Assembly (NCBI GenBank): GCA_003561595.1
Contig: PWWF01000008.1
Span: 1-12,674, forward strand
From: Paracoccaceae bacterium
GTDB taxonomy: Bacteria > Pseudomonadota > Alphaproteobacteria > Rhodobacterales > Rhodobacteraceae
Reading direction: 5' to 3'
Length of the DNA: 12,674 bases
This document shows positions 1 through 7,304 of the stretch, in pieces. Under the pieces are notes generated by a model that was given only the letters and a program-made list of their open reading frames with translations, had not been told where the DNA came from and ran no database searches. Made by a program: the position numbers and the translations under genes. Each line of letters starts with the position of its first letter. Positions within the stretch are counted from its first letter, which is position 1.

Positions 1-1
1 C

Positions 2-682
2 ATGGCGCAGGACGGGCTGGCGAGTTTCGAGCCCGCCTTTGCCGATGAACTGGCGGTGATCCTGGAATGGGCCTTCGACTATCTGCAACGCGATGGCGAG
101 GGCGATCCGGATGAGCGCACATGGCTGCGTGATGAAACCGGCGGGTCGGTCTATCTGCGGCTGACCACCAAGCCGCTGGAACAGCCCGGCAAACGCGCCG
201 ATGACGCCTTTCGCCAAGGGGCTATCGACGGGGCCTATTGGCTGCGCAAGCCGGGGCCGAATTGTGATGTGGTCATCGCCTATCAGGGTGCTGTCGCGGA
301 TGAGGCGATTGCCGCCGCAGGCCGCATTGCCGGGGCGCGGCGGGATGTGGGGGTGCTGGCGGTCACCTCTGCCGACCGGCTGAACGCGGGCTGGACGGCG
401 GCGCAGCGTGAACGCGCGCGTGGCAACCCCGATGCCCTAAGCCATGTCGAGCGTCTGATGGACCCGCTGCCGCGCCACTGCACCTTGCTGACGGTGCTGG
501 ACGGGCATCCGGGCACTTTGGGCTGGCTGGGGGCCGTTGCGGGGCATCGCACCATCGCGCATGGGGTCGAGCATTTCGGCCAGACCGGCACCATCGGTGA
601 TCTGTATCGGCATTTCCGCATCGACTGCGAGGCGCTGGTCGCCTCGGTCAGCGGGCTGACAAGCGGGCGTAAGCCGGGCTGA
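2..682 (+). CDS. 2-oxoacid dehydrogenase E1, homodimeric (AceE/MdeB type), C-terminal part
   Basis: This is the C-terminal 226 residues of a thiamine-diphosphate E1 of the single-chain (homodimeric) type, which decarboxylates a 2-oxoacid and passes the acyl group to a lipoyl E2. The visible part covers the pyrimidine-domain end (FEPAFADELAVI, residues 9-20, matching the YDPTFAYEVAVI region of E. coli AceE) and the C-terminal transketolase-like domain, with DGHPGTLGWLGAV (167-179) and GVEHFGQTGTIGDLYRHF (188-205). The AceE family is about 890 residues long, so roughly three quarters of the gene lies before base 1, and the Met at base 2 is internal, not a start. The TGA stop is at 680-682, just before a strong hairpin. 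The substrate cannot be read here: pyruvate (AceE) or 2-oxobutyrate (MdeB-like) are both possible. Rhodobacteraceae usually have a separate two-subunit PdhA/PdhB, which makes a non-pyruvate role plausible. The family assignment is firm; the substrate is open. Confidence 0.85.
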   Translation: MAQDGLASFEPAFADELAVILEWAFDYLQRDGEGDPDERTWLRDETGGSVYLRLTTKPLEQPGKRADDAFRQGAIDGAYWLRKPGPNCDVVIAYQGAVADEAIAAAGRIAGARRDVGVLAVTSADRLNAGWTAAQRERARGNPDALSHVERLMDPLPRHCTLLTVLDGHPGTLGWLGAVAGHRTIAHGVEHFGQTGTIGDLYRHFRIDCEALVASVSGLTSGRKPG

Positions 683-687
683 GCACG

Positions 688-723
688 CAAAGGGCCGCAT
701 GACATCTGTCATGCGGCCCTTTG
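688..723. terminator. Bidirectional hairpin terminator between convergent genes
   Basis: A perfect 17-bp inverted repeat (CAAAGGGCCGCATGACA at 688-704 against its exact complement at 707-723) with a nominal 2-nt centre lies 5 bp after the E1 stop and about 20 bp after the infB stop on the other strand. A-tracts on one arm and T-tracts on the other make it symmetric, so each strand reads a GC-rich stem ending in UUU. The U-tract is short, so its efficiency is uncertain, but the position between two convergent stops fits a shared terminator. Confidence 0.8.
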
Positions 724-744
724 ATCTGCGCAGTGACAGTGGAG

Positions 745-3222
745 TCAGCTCAGCGAGCGCTCGACCTCTTCGCGCTCGAAAATCTCGATCACATCGCCCT
801 GGCGAATGTCCTCGTAATTTTCGAACGCCATGCCGCATTCCTGACCCGAGATCACTTCCTTGACCTCGTCCTTGAAGCGCTTGAGCGTTTTCAGCGTGCC
901 CTCGTGGATGACGACATTGTCGCGCAGCAGGCGCACACCTGCCGACCGCCGCGCCACCCCTTCGGTGACCAGACAGCCTGCGACCTTGCCCACGCCCGAC
1001 ACCTTGAAGACTTCGCGAATTTCGGCATAGCCGATGAAATTCTCGCGCACTTCAGCCGACAGCAGGCCCGAGGCCGCTGCCTTGATGTCATCGACCAGAT
1101 CATAAATGATCGAGTAATAGCGCAGCTCGACCCCTTTCTGGTTGGACGAATTGCGGGCCGAGGCATTGGCACGCACATTGAACCCGATGATCGGCGCGCC
1201 CGAGGCTTCGGCCAGACCCACATCCGTGTCGGTGATCGCGCCGACCCCGTAATGCAGGACGCGCACGCGCACTTCGTCATTGCCGATCTTTTCAAGCGCC
1301 TGCACGATCGCCTCGGCAGAGCCCTGCACATCGGCCTTCACCAGAACCGGCAGCTCGGCCACGTCCTTGTCTTCCTTGGCCTTGGCCATCAGCTGTTCCA
1401 GCGTCGTGGCAGCGCCGGCGGCAGCGCGCTTGTCCTTGGCGGCGGCCTGGCGGTATTCGGCAATCTCGCGCGCCTGTGCCTCGGTCTCGACCACGTTCAG
1501 CACGTCGCCCGCTTCGGGCGTGCCATTCAGGCCCAGCACCTCGACCGGGACCGAGGGGCCAGCCTCATTCACACGCTCGCCGCGATCGTTCATCAGCGCG
1601 CGCACCTTGCCCCATTGCTCGCCCACGACGAAGATATCGCCGCGCTTCAGCGACCCGTTCTGCACCAGCACCGTGGCCACAGGGCCGCGCCCGACATCAA
1701 GCTGAGCCTCGATCACGGCACCCATCGCGGCGCGGTCGGGATTGGCGTTCAACTCCAGGATCTCGGCCTGCAGGGCGATGGCCTCAAGCAGGGTATCAAG
1801 CCCCTCGCCGGTAACAGCGGACACTTCGACATCCTGCACCTCACCGGACATGGCCTCGACCACGACCTCGTGTTGCAAGAGTTCGGTGCGCACCTTGTTG
1901 GGGTCGGCACCCGGTTTGTCGCATTTGTTGATCGCCACGATCATCGGCACCTTGGCGGCCTTGGCGTGGTTGATCGCCTCGATCGTCTGGGGCATGACCG
2001 AATCATCCGCAGCCACAACCAGAACGACGATATCCGTCACCGTCGCCCCGCGTGCACGCATGCTGGTAAAGGCCGCGTGGCCCGGCGTGTCGAGGAAGGA
2101 CAGAACCGCCCCTGATTCGGTCGTGACCTGATAGGCCCCGATATGCTGGGTGATGCCGCCCGCTTCGCCCGAGACCACATTGGTCTTGCGGATCGCATCC
2201 AGAAGCGAGGTCTTGCCGTGGTCGACATGGCCCATGATGGTGATGATCGGCGGGCGCGATTGCAGATCCTCGGGGGCGTCGGCGACCTGTTCGATCACCT
2301 GTTCGACATCCGCATCGGACACGCGCACGACCTTGTGGCCAAATTCGTCGATGACCAGTTCTGCGGTATCGGCATCGATGGTCTGGTTCATGGTGGCCAT
2401 GACACCCATCTTCATCAGCGCCTTGACCACATCGGCCACGCGTTCGGCCATCCGGTTCGCCAGTTCCTGCACCACGATGGTCTCGGGCAGTTGCACTTCG
2501 CGCACGACCTTTTCGCGCGGGGCGCTCTGGCCCATGGCCTTTTGCCGGGCGCGTTCCTGCTTGCGCTTCATCGCGGCCAGCGAACGCTGACGCCCGCCAT
2601 CGCCTGACAGCGCATCCTTGAGGGTCAGCTTGCCGGCGCGGCGGCCACCCGCGTCATCGCGCGGTTTGGGCTTTGACTGGCGGTCATCGTCGCGGCGCGG
2701 GGCCTTGCGTGTGTCGGCTGCGGGCGCGGGGCGCGCGCGTTCGGACATCGGCGCGGCGGGCTGGGGCGGCGTGGCAGGCTCGGCGGCCTTGCGCTCTGCC
2801 TCGGCCTTGGCGCGGGCGTCCTCTTCTTCCTTGGCTTTCAGCGCGGCTTCGCGTTCGCGTTCCTCGCGTTCGCGGGCCTCGGCCTCTTCGCGGCGGCGCT
2901 GGCGCTCTTCCTCGCGGGCCTGTTCCTCGGCGGCGCGTGCGGCGGCCTCTTCCGTCTCGCGCGCTTTCGCAGCGGCAAGGGCCTTCAGGCGGCGCTCCAT
3001 CTCGGCTTCCGAGATCCCGGCCGGGCGACGGCTCGGGTCGGGGCGCGCGGATTGCCCGCCCTGGCCCCCGGCAGGCTGACCTGCACCGGGCTTGGGGACT
3101 ACCACGCGCTTGCGCTTCTTCTCGACCACGACATTTTTCGTGCGTCCATGGCTGAAGCTTTGCTTCACCTGGCCGCCCTTGTTGCCCAGTCCGAGTGTTT
3201 TTTTGCCGTCTGTATCGCTCAT
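745..3222 (-). CDS. infB: Translation initiation factor IF-2
   Basis: This cytoplasmic GTPase brings fMet-tRNA to the 30S subunit and promotes 50S joining. The 825 residues show the bacterial IF-2 layout. There is a basic alphaproteobacterial N-terminus ([17 protein letters not shown], 26-42), then a highly charged Glu/Arg/Ala stretch (about 70-148, probably a long helix) and a Pro/Arg/Asp linker to about 195. The conserved IF2_N region (about 245-305) follows. The G domain has G1 GHVDHGKT (331-338), G2 [10 protein letters not shown] (355-364), G3 DTPGH (378-382), G4 NKCD (432-435) and G5 SAVTGEG (468-474). Domains II, III and the fMet-tRNA-binding C domain end at ERSLS. The ATG at 3220-3222 overlaps the stop of the upstream ylxR-like gene as ATGA, so the two are probably translationally coupled; a purine-rich GGAGAGGA lies further upstream. 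It is the last gene of its operon and runs into the 688-723 hairpin. No rbfA follows. Confidence 0.97.
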   Translation of the reverse strand: MSDTDGKKTLGLGNKGGQVKQSFSHGRTKNVVVEKKRKRVVVPKPGAGQPAGGQGGQSARPDPSRRPAGISEAEMERRLKALAAAKARETEEAAARAAEEQAREEERQRRREEAEAREREEREREAALKAKEEEDARAKAEAERKAAEPATPPQPAAPMSERARPAPAADTRKAPRRDDDRQSKPKPRDDAGGRRAGKLTLKDALSGDGGRQRSLAAMKRKQERARQKAMGQSAPREKVVREVQLPETIVVQELANRMAERVADVVKALMKMGVMATMNQTIDADTAELVIDEFGHKVVRVSDADVEQVIEQVADAPEDLQSRPPIITIMGHVDHGKTSLLDAIRKTNVVSGEAGGITQHIGAYQVTTESGAVLSFLDTPGHAAFTSMRARGATVTDIVVLVVAADDSVMPQTIEAINHAKAAKVPMIVAINKCDKPGADPNKVRTELLQHEVVVEAMSGEVQDVEVSAVTGEGLDTLLEAIALQAEILELNANPDRAAMGAVIEAQLDVGRGPVATVLVQNGSLKRGDIFVVGEQWGKVRALMNDRGERVNEAGPSVPVEVLGLNGTPEAGDVLNVVETEAQAREIAEYRQAAAKDKRAAAGAATTLEQLMAKAKEDKDVAELPVLVKADVQGSAEAIVQALEKIGNDEVRVRVLHYGVGAITDTDVGLAEASGAPIIGFNVRANASARNSSNQKGVELRYYSIIYDLVDDIKAAASGLLSAEVRENFIGYAEIREVFKVSGVGKVAGCLVTEGVARRSAGVRLLRDNVVIHEGTLKTLKRFKDEVKEVISGQECGMAFENYEDIRQGDVIEIFEREEVERSLS

Positions 3223-3854
3223 GCGTCCGTCTTGTCCTCTCCGGCGGCGTATCCACCGATATCCTTGCGCAAACCCGTCAGTCTTGCCGCTTCCTCTACA
3301 ACAGCTTGACTGAGTCCGCCAGCGCGAAGCGCGGCATGTATCACATGATCACGCGCAAATGCAAAACCCAATTCCTGCGCACTCAGGCAGCCGATATGGC
3401 TGTCAGGCCCTTCAGGCGGGCGTAATTTCGTCTTGCCCCGTTCCGACCCGTCATGCGCCTGAACCAGAACGGCCATCTCACCGCGCAGCGCCAGATCGCG
3501 ACATTTCTCGTACCCGGCGACGGCCTGACCGCTTTTGCGGGCGAGCGACAGCAATTCGCTCACCCGCTGCAGCAGCAAGCGCTCGACCAGATCGGGCAAC
3601 CCGTCCGGCACCGTGACCTGCCGCCGCGCGGCGCGGGCAAAGCCGCGCTTGCGCACGGCCTGTTCCAGCAGATCCCGATCCGCGCTGACCCAGATGCCCC
3701 GGCCCGGCAGCTTGCGGGCCACATCGGGCACCACAAGGTCATCCGGCCCGATGACGAAACGGATCAGCCCGCCGGTCGGCTGGCTGTGCCCGGTGACGAT
3801 GCAACGCCGTTCGGGCCCGTCCGCATCCGTGTGTTTGCCGCCCCCGCGTGTCAT
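3219..3854 (-). CDS. ylxR: YlxR (DUF448) - L7Ae-like RNA-binding fusion protein
   Basis: A 211-residue RNA-binding protein in the nusA-infB interval. The N-terminal half is a YlxR/DUF448 domain with the diagnostic ERRCIVTG (15-22) and KLPGRGIWV (48-56). The C-terminal half (about 92-190; [22 protein letters not shown]) looks like a ribosomal L7Ae-type fold, equivalent to the separate YlxQ of Firmicutes. In alphaproteobacteria the two are commonly one chain. The exact role is not settled; YlxR proteins are linked to transcription and RNA metabolism. The reading frame stays open upstream to an ATG at 3938, but that would overlap nusA by 68 bp and add a basic 28-residue tail, and the YlxR domain begins shortly after the ATG at 3854, which I chose. 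The Shine-Dalgarno sequence is weak (AAGG about 12 nt away) and lies inside a hairpin over the nusA stop. The stop overlaps the infB start (ATGA). Confidence 0.88.
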   Translation of the reverse strand: MTRGGGKHTDADGPERRCIVTGHSQPTGGLIRFVIGPDDLVVPDVARKLPGRGIWVSADRDLLEQAVRKRGFARAARRQVTVPDGLPDLVERLLLQRVSELLSLARKSGQAVAGYEKCRDLALRGEMAVLVQAHDGSERGKTKLRPPEGPDSHIGCLSAQELGFAFARDHVIHAALRAGGLSQAVVEEAARLTGLRKDIGGYAAGEDKTDA

Positions 3855-3861
3855 GCGCAGC

Positions 3862-3880
3862 GGCGCGCCTTCAGCGCGCC
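3862..3880 (-). promoter_or_regulatory. GC hairpin enclosing the nusA stop codon
   Basis: On the mRNA a perfect 7-bp, all-G/C stem (GGCGCGC against GCGCGCC) has the 5-nt loop UGAAG, and the UGA of that loop is the nusA stop codon. The stem ends 7 nt before the ylxR-like start codon and includes its only candidate ribosome-binding sequence. The structure is seen directly; a role in coupling or in limiting translation is inference. Confidence 0.5.
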
Positions 3881-5508
3881 CCCTCCTCGGCTGGCGCGTC
3901 TTCTTCGCCCTCGATAGCCTCTGCGTCTTCGTCTGCATCGGCTTCCAGTTCGGACGGGTCGACCCAGCCCAGCATGACGCGCGCCGTCATCACCAGATGC
4001 TGCGCTTCTTCGAGGCTCATGTCAAAGGACTCCAGCAGCCCGTCATCCTTGACCCGCTGGCCATCGACCACAGTCCATCCGCCAGCCAGTTCCCAATCGG
4101 CGCAGGTCGCGAAATCATCCAGCGTCTTGATGCCATCCTTGGCCAAGGCCTCGATCATCTGGGGCGACAGCCCTTCGAAATTCACAAGGCTGTCCTCGAC
4201 CCCCAGCGCGCGCGCATTCTCCAGCGCGGCAGCGGCGACGGCTTCCAGCCGTTCGCGGGCACGGGCCTGCAATTCCGCGGCGGTTTCCTCGTCAAAGCCT
4301 TCGATGGCCAGAAGCTCATCCTGATCGACATATCCGACCTCTTCGAGCGAGGTGAATTCCTCTGCCACCAGAAGCTGCGCCATCATCTCGTCGATATCCA
4401 GCTCATCCATGAACAGCTTGGTGCGTTCGGCAAATTCGGCCTGACGGCGCGCCGATTCGTCGGTTTCGGTCAGGATATCGATATCGAGGCCCGTCAACTG
4501 GCTGGCCAGACGCACATTCTGCCCGCGCCGCCCGATGGCGAGCGAGAGCTGCTCATCCGGCACCACGACCTCGATCTTGCCAGCCTCGTCATCAATGACG
4601 ACCTTGCTGACCTCGGCCGGTTGCAGCGCGTTCACGAGGAATGTCGCCTGATCCTCGGTCCAGGGGATGATGTCGATCTTCTCGCCCTGCAGCTCGTTCA
4701 CGACCGCCTGCACCCGGCTGCCGCGCATACCCACACAGGCGCCCACCGGGTCGATGCTACCGTCATAGGAAATGACGCCGATCTTGGCGCGCGAACCGGG
4801 GTCGCGGGCGACGGCCTTGATCTCGATGATGCCATCATAGATTTCGGGCACTTCCATCTTGAACAGCTCGGCCATGAACTCGGGCGCGGTGCGCGACAGG
4901 AAGATCTGCGGGCCGCGCGCCTCGCGGCGGACATCCTTGACATAGCAGCGGATGCGGTCGCCATTGCGGTAGCTTTCGCGTCCGATCTTTTCGTTGCGGC
5001 GCAGAACAGCCTCGCCCCGGCCGATATCGACGACGATATTGCCGTATTCCTCGCGCTTGACGACACCGTTGAGGATCGTGCCTGCGCGATCCTTGAATTC
5101 CTCATACTGGCGGTCGCGCTCGGCCTCGCGGACCTTTTGCAGGATCACCTGCTTGGCCGATTGCGCGGCAATCCGACCCAGATCGACAGGCGGGACCTGA
5201 TCCACGATCTCGTCGCCGACCTTGGGATCATCCAGATAGGGTTTCGCCTGCGCGACAGTCAGTTCGGCATGGTGGTTTTCCAGCGCCTCATCCTCGACCA
5301 CAGTGCGCACGCGCGAGAATGTCGCCACACCCGTCTTGCGGTCGATGGCGACGCGGATATCCATATCCGCCCCGTAGCGCGACTTGGCCGCGCGGGCGAG
5401 GCTGTCTTCCATCGCCTCGATGACCAGTCCGGGGTCGATCATCTTCTCGCGGGCCACGGCCTCGGCGGTCTGCAACAGTTCAAGCTGGTTGGCAGAGGTG
5501 ATTGCCAT
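3871..5508 (-). CDS. nusA: Transcription termination/antitermination protein NusA
   Basis: NusA binds RNA polymerase and nascent RNA and modulates pausing, intrinsic and Rho termination, and antitermination. The 545-residue chain has the polymerase-binding N-terminal domain (1-130), an S1 domain (about 137-205), KH1 with the [11 protein letters not shown] loop (256-266) and KH2 with [14 protein letters not shown] (323-336). Two helix-hairpin-helix acidic-repeat-type domains follow (about 364-510), and then a strongly acidic tail (518-543). The tandem C-terminal domains give a length near the proteobacterial form rather than the shorter Gram-positive one. The start ATG at 5508 is supported by GAGGAG (5515-5520) with a 6-nt spacer; this site lies inside the last codons of rimP, only 3 bp upstream. 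NusA is a plausible actor at the terminator in the leader of its own operon, but the sequence does not prove this. Confidence 0.97.
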   Translation of the reverse strand: MAITSANQLELLQTAEAVAREKMIDPGLVIEAMEDSLARAAKSRYGADMDIRVAIDRKTGVATFSRVRTVVEDEALENHHAELTVAQAKPYLDDPKVGDEIVDQVPPVDLGRIAAQSAKQVILQKVREAERDRQYEEFKDRAGTILNGVVKREEYGNIVVDIGRGEAVLRRNEKIGRESYRNGDRIRCYVKDVRREARGPQIFLSRTAPEFMAELFKMEVPEIYDGIIEIKAVARDPGSRAKIGVISYDGSIDPVGACVGMRGSRVQAVVNELQGEKIDIIPWTEDQATFLVNALQPAEVSKVVIDDEAGKIEVVVPDEQLSLAIGRRGQNVRLASQLTGLDIDILTETDESARRQAEFAERTKLFMDELDIDEMMAQLLVAEEFTSLEEVGYVDQDELLAIEGFDEETAAELQARARERLEAVAAAALENARALGVEDSLVNFEGLSPQMIEALAKDGIKTLDDFATCADWELAGGWTVVDGQRVKDDGLLESFDMSLEEAQHLVMTARVMLGWVDPSELEADADEDAEAIEGEEDAPAEEGAR

Positions 5509-5511
5509 GTC

Positions 5512-6111
5512 TCACTCCTCGGAACGGGGGGCGTCAAGCGCACCCTCTTCGGTTTCGATCTCGTCAAATTGCGATTCGTCTATGGCGCCGCTGGCCTTGC
5601 GGGTGCGCAGCATCTCGTCGATCAGATCATCGGTCAGGACCAGTTTCGCGTCCGACAGCCAGTCGAACTGCAACCCGATGGTGACGGGCGCGCCCTGATC
5701 CTCGATCTCGATGAGGATCTCATCGCCCTCGACCCCCATCAGCACGCCCTTGAAGCGCCGCCGCCCGTCGATCAGGTCTGTCGTCTCCAACCGGGCCTCA
5801 TACCCTTCCCAGGCAGCGAAATCCTTGATCCGGGTCAGCGGGCGGTCGATACCGGGGCTGGACACTTCCAGCGTATAGGCATCGTCCAGCGGGTCCTCGA
5901 CATCCAGAATGGCCGATACGGCGGTCGAGATGCGGGCACAATCCTCGACCTCTATGCCGCCATCGGGTCGGTCGGCCATGATCTGCAGCGTGCGCGTCTT
6001 GCCTGCCATCAGCCGCAGGCGCACCAGTTCGAACCCCAGCCCTTCGATGGCAGGTGTAATGATGGCGGCAAGCCGCTGATCCATGCTGGTCTTGGCAATC
6101 AGATCGGACAT
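5512..6111 (-). CDS. rimP: Ribosome maturation factor RimP
   Basis: RimP assists late assembly of the 30S subunit. The 199-residue product carries the family signature [12 protein letters not shown] (81-92), the N-terminal alpha/beta domain (about 10-85) and the C-terminal Sm-like beta-barrel (about 93-165; [18 protein letters not shown]). It ends in an acidic tail rich in Glu and Asp (about 178-199), an extension beyond the core fold. The frame is open for another 40 codons upstream to 6231, but that stretch contains the leader terminator and is compositionally unlike the family. The ATG at 6111 has GGAGGG immediately upstream and gives the expected N-terminus, so it is preferred. It is the first gene of the operon, with nusA starting 3 bp after its stop. 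Confidence 0.95.
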   Translation of the reverse strand: MSDLIAKTSMDQRLAAIITPAIEGLGFELVRLRLMAGKTRTLQIMADRPDGGIEVEDCARISTAVSAILDVEDPLDDAYTLEVSSPGIDRPLTRIKDFAAWEGYEARLETTDLIDGRRRFKGVLMGVEGDEILIEIEDQGAPVTIGLQFDWLSDAKLVLTDDLIDEMLRTRKASGAIDESQFDEIETEEGALDAPRSEE

Positions 6112-6114
6112 TTG

Positions 6115-6120
6115 CCCTCC
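6115..6120 (-). promoter_or_regulatory. Ribosome-binding site fixing the rimP start
   Basis: GGAGGG on the minus strand lies 3 nt before the ATG at 6111 (5 nt from the GGAG core). It supports this start over the in-frame ATGs further upstream, which would place the terminator hairpin inside the coding region. Confidence 0.75.
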
Positions 6121-6129
6121 GTGGGCGAA

Positions 6130-6158
6130 AACAAAAAAACGGGCCATGCGGCCCGTTT
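6130..6158 (-). terminator. Strong intrinsic terminator in the rimP leader
   Basis: Read on the minus strand: a perfect 9-bp stem AAACGGGCC / GGCCCGTTT with the tetraloop GCAT, followed by a long U-tract (seven U, G, four U). The plus-strand reading has no comparable T-run, so the element is directional. It ends about 20 nt before the rimP start, leaving no room for a promoter in between. Transcripts of the rimP-nusA-ylxR-infB operon must therefore cross it, unless they start within it. It may also end pip transcripts. Confidence 0.85.
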
Positions 6159-6172
6159 GCTTTACCGGTGGA

Positions 6173-6187
6173 GCCTGTGTGACAGGC
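6173..6187 (-). promoter_or_regulatory. Small hairpin in the rimP leader upstream of the terminator
   Basis: GCCTGT and ACAGGC form a perfect 6-bp stem around a 3-nt loop, 14 nt before the terminator stem and within the predicted leader RNA. It could be part of a regulated leader fold. I found no convincing alternative pairing with the terminator arms by eye. Confidence 0.4.
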
Positions 6188-6202
6188 GCCGCTGTTGCAA
6201 TC

Positions 6203-6231
6203 GATATAGGCATGGCGCGCCCGGAACGCAA
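6203..6231 (-). promoter_or_regulatory. Candidate promoter of the rimP-nusA-infB operon
   Basis: On the minus strand TTGCGT (6226-6231) and TATATC (6203-6208) are separated by 17 bp and lie between the pip stop and the leader terminator. The expected start is near 6196, giving a leader of about 85 nt that contains the small hairpin and the terminator. The matches are 3/6 and 4/6 to the sigma-70 consensus, so the spacing and position carry more weight than the hexamers. Confidence 0.5.
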
Positions 6232-6246
6232 GGGCAGATTTCGGGC

Positions 6247-7239
6247 CTAGAGCTCGAGTTTGCGCACCTCATGGCGTAGCTGGTTCATCACGCGCACAAG
6301 CTCTGAACTGATGCCGGGCTCGGAGAGTGCATGGCCTGCGACCGGCACCATTTCCAATCGCGACATGCCCCAGCCTGAATGCAGCTCCCACGCAGTATGG
6401 GGCGGGCAGATCATGTCGAACCGGCCCTGGACGATGGTGCCCGGAATATTGCGCATGAGGGACAGGCCCCGCAGAAGCGCGCCATCTTCACCCAGAAAAC
6501 AGCCATTGTTGAAGTAATGGTTCTCCAGCCGGGCAAAGGCGCGAGCATAGTCACCGGGCGAATCACCCATGGCGATGCCGCGCGTCTCGATCGAGGCGAG
6601 CGTGTTCTCCCACCGGGTCCAGGCGCGGGCGTAGCGGTTTTCCTCATGCGGGTTGCCGCTGAACAGCCGCCTGGCATAGGCCGCGATCAGATCGCCGCGC
6701 TCATCCTCGGGGATGGGGCGGATGAATTCGGCCCAGAGCTCCGGGAAAAACCGCGCGGCCCCGCCGCCATAGAACCATTGCAGCTCGGTCTGCGTGCCGG
6801 TGAACACGCCGCGCAGCACCAGATATGCCGCGCGGTCAGGATGCGCCTGCGCATAGGCCAGCGCCAGTGTCGCGCCCCAGGACCCGCCAAAGACGATCCA
6901 GCGCTTGATGCCCAGTGTCTCGCGGATCAGTTCGATATCGGCGATCAGATGCGATGTGGTGTTGGCCCGCACCGAGGCCGCAGGCTTGGACCGCCCGCAG
7001 CCGCGCTGATCGAACAGGATGACCCGGTAGCTGGCCGGGTCGAAAAAACGCCGCATGGTCGGGCTGCAGCCGCCGCCGGGGCCGCCATGCAGCACGACGA
7101 CCGGTATCCCGTCCGGATGGCCGCATTGTTCGACATACACGCGATGGCCGTCGCCCACGTCCAGCAAGCGCTGGTCGAACGGCTCTGCAATCGGGTAAAG
7201 ACCCGGTGATGCGTTGTCATGTCCTGACGACTTGTCCAT
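6247..7239 (-). CDS. pip: Prolyl aminopeptidase (alpha/beta hydrolase)
   Basis: A cytoplasmic serine peptidase of family S33 that releases N-terminal proline from peptides. The 330-residue chain aligns along its length with Xanthomonas-type proline iminopeptidases. Features are the oxyanion-region HGGPGGG (51-57), FDQRGCGRS (76-84), the nucleophile elbow GGSWG with Ser120, a helical lid with [13 protein letters not shown] (155-167), the acid Asp275 in GRFDMICPP, and His303 in AGHALSEP. The start at ATG 7239 gives a short tail before the conserved GLYP. It lacks a Shine-Dalgarno sequence, and a TATATA sits 8 bp upstream, so translation may be leaderless. An in-frame ATG at 7275 also lacks a ribosome-binding site and would put TATATAGT inside the gene. 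It is divergent from ubiG and upstream of rimP on the same strand, but separated from it by a promoter and a terminator. Confidence 0.92.
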   Translation of the reverse strand: MDKSSGHDNASPGLYPIAEPFDQRLLDVGDGHRVYVEQCGHPDGIPVVVLHGGPGGGCSPTMRRFFDPASYRVILFDQRGCGRSKPAASVRANTTSHLIADIELIRETLGIKRWIVFGGSWGATLALAYAQAHPDRAAYLVLRGVFTGTQTELQWFYGGGAARFFPELWAEFIRPIPEDERGDLIAAYARRLFSGNPHEENRYARAWTRWENTLASIETRGIAMGDSPGDYARAFARLENHYFNNGCFLGEDGALLRGLSLMRNIPGTIVQGRFDMICPPHTAWELHSGWGMSRLEMVPVAGHALSEPGISSELVRVMNQLRHEVRKLEL

Positions 7240-7253
7240 GGCGGTACTATATA
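7224..7253 (+). promoter_or_regulatory. Candidate ubiG promoter sharing a palindromic -10 with pip
   Basis: CTGACG (7224-7229) and TATATA (7248-7253) are 18 bp apart on the plus strand, predicting a start near 7260 and a 5' leader of about 45 nt for ubiG. The -10 lies in the palindrome CTATATAG (7247-7254), which reads the same on the minus strand, where it would place the pip start at or next to its ATG. The upstream hexamer on the pip side is not recognisable. Confidence 0.4.
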
Positions 7254-7264
7254 GCGGATCGACG

Positions 7265-7281
7265 GCCCCCGCCATGGGGGC
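7265..7281 (+). promoter_or_regulatory. GC hairpin in the ubiG 5' leader
   Basis: GCCCCC (7265-7270) and GGGGGC (7276-7281) form a perfect 6-bp all-G/C stem with a GCCAT loop, 23 nt before the ubiG start. It would form in the predicted leader RNA. There is no U-tract, so it is not a terminator. Any effect on ubiG translation is inference. Confidence 0.35.
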
Positions 7282-7304
7282 GCTGCGAAAAGGGTTGTGA
7301 AGAG

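Noticed and set aside
2..4. The ATG at base 2 as the start of a short E1-like protein
   Set aside because: The residues after it align with the interior of AceE-type E1 enzymes, so the gene simply continues upstream of the window.
721..2115. A 464-codon plus-strand open frame opposite infB
   Set aside because: A composition shadow of infB with no domain; its start lies within the terminator region.
3855..3938. A longer ylxR start at 3938
   Set aside because: It overlaps nusA by 68 bp and adds a basic tail outside the YlxR domain. It cannot be fully excluded, but the ATG at 3854 fits the domain boundary.
6112..6231. A longer rimP N-terminus beginning at 6231 or 6213
   Set aside because: It would place the terminator hairpin and U-tract inside the coding sequence and would begin upstream of the predicted transcript start. 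GGAGGG supports the ATG at 6111.
3535..6279. A 914-codon open frame on the plus strand opposite nusA and rimP
   Set aside because: It is antisense to well-supported genes, its product is His/Asp/Leu-rich with no recognisable domain, and it arises from strong third-position GC bias on the real coding strand.
7206..7304. A longer ubiG start at 7206
   Set aside because: It would overlap the divergent pip start and its promoter region, and family homology begins at 7305.
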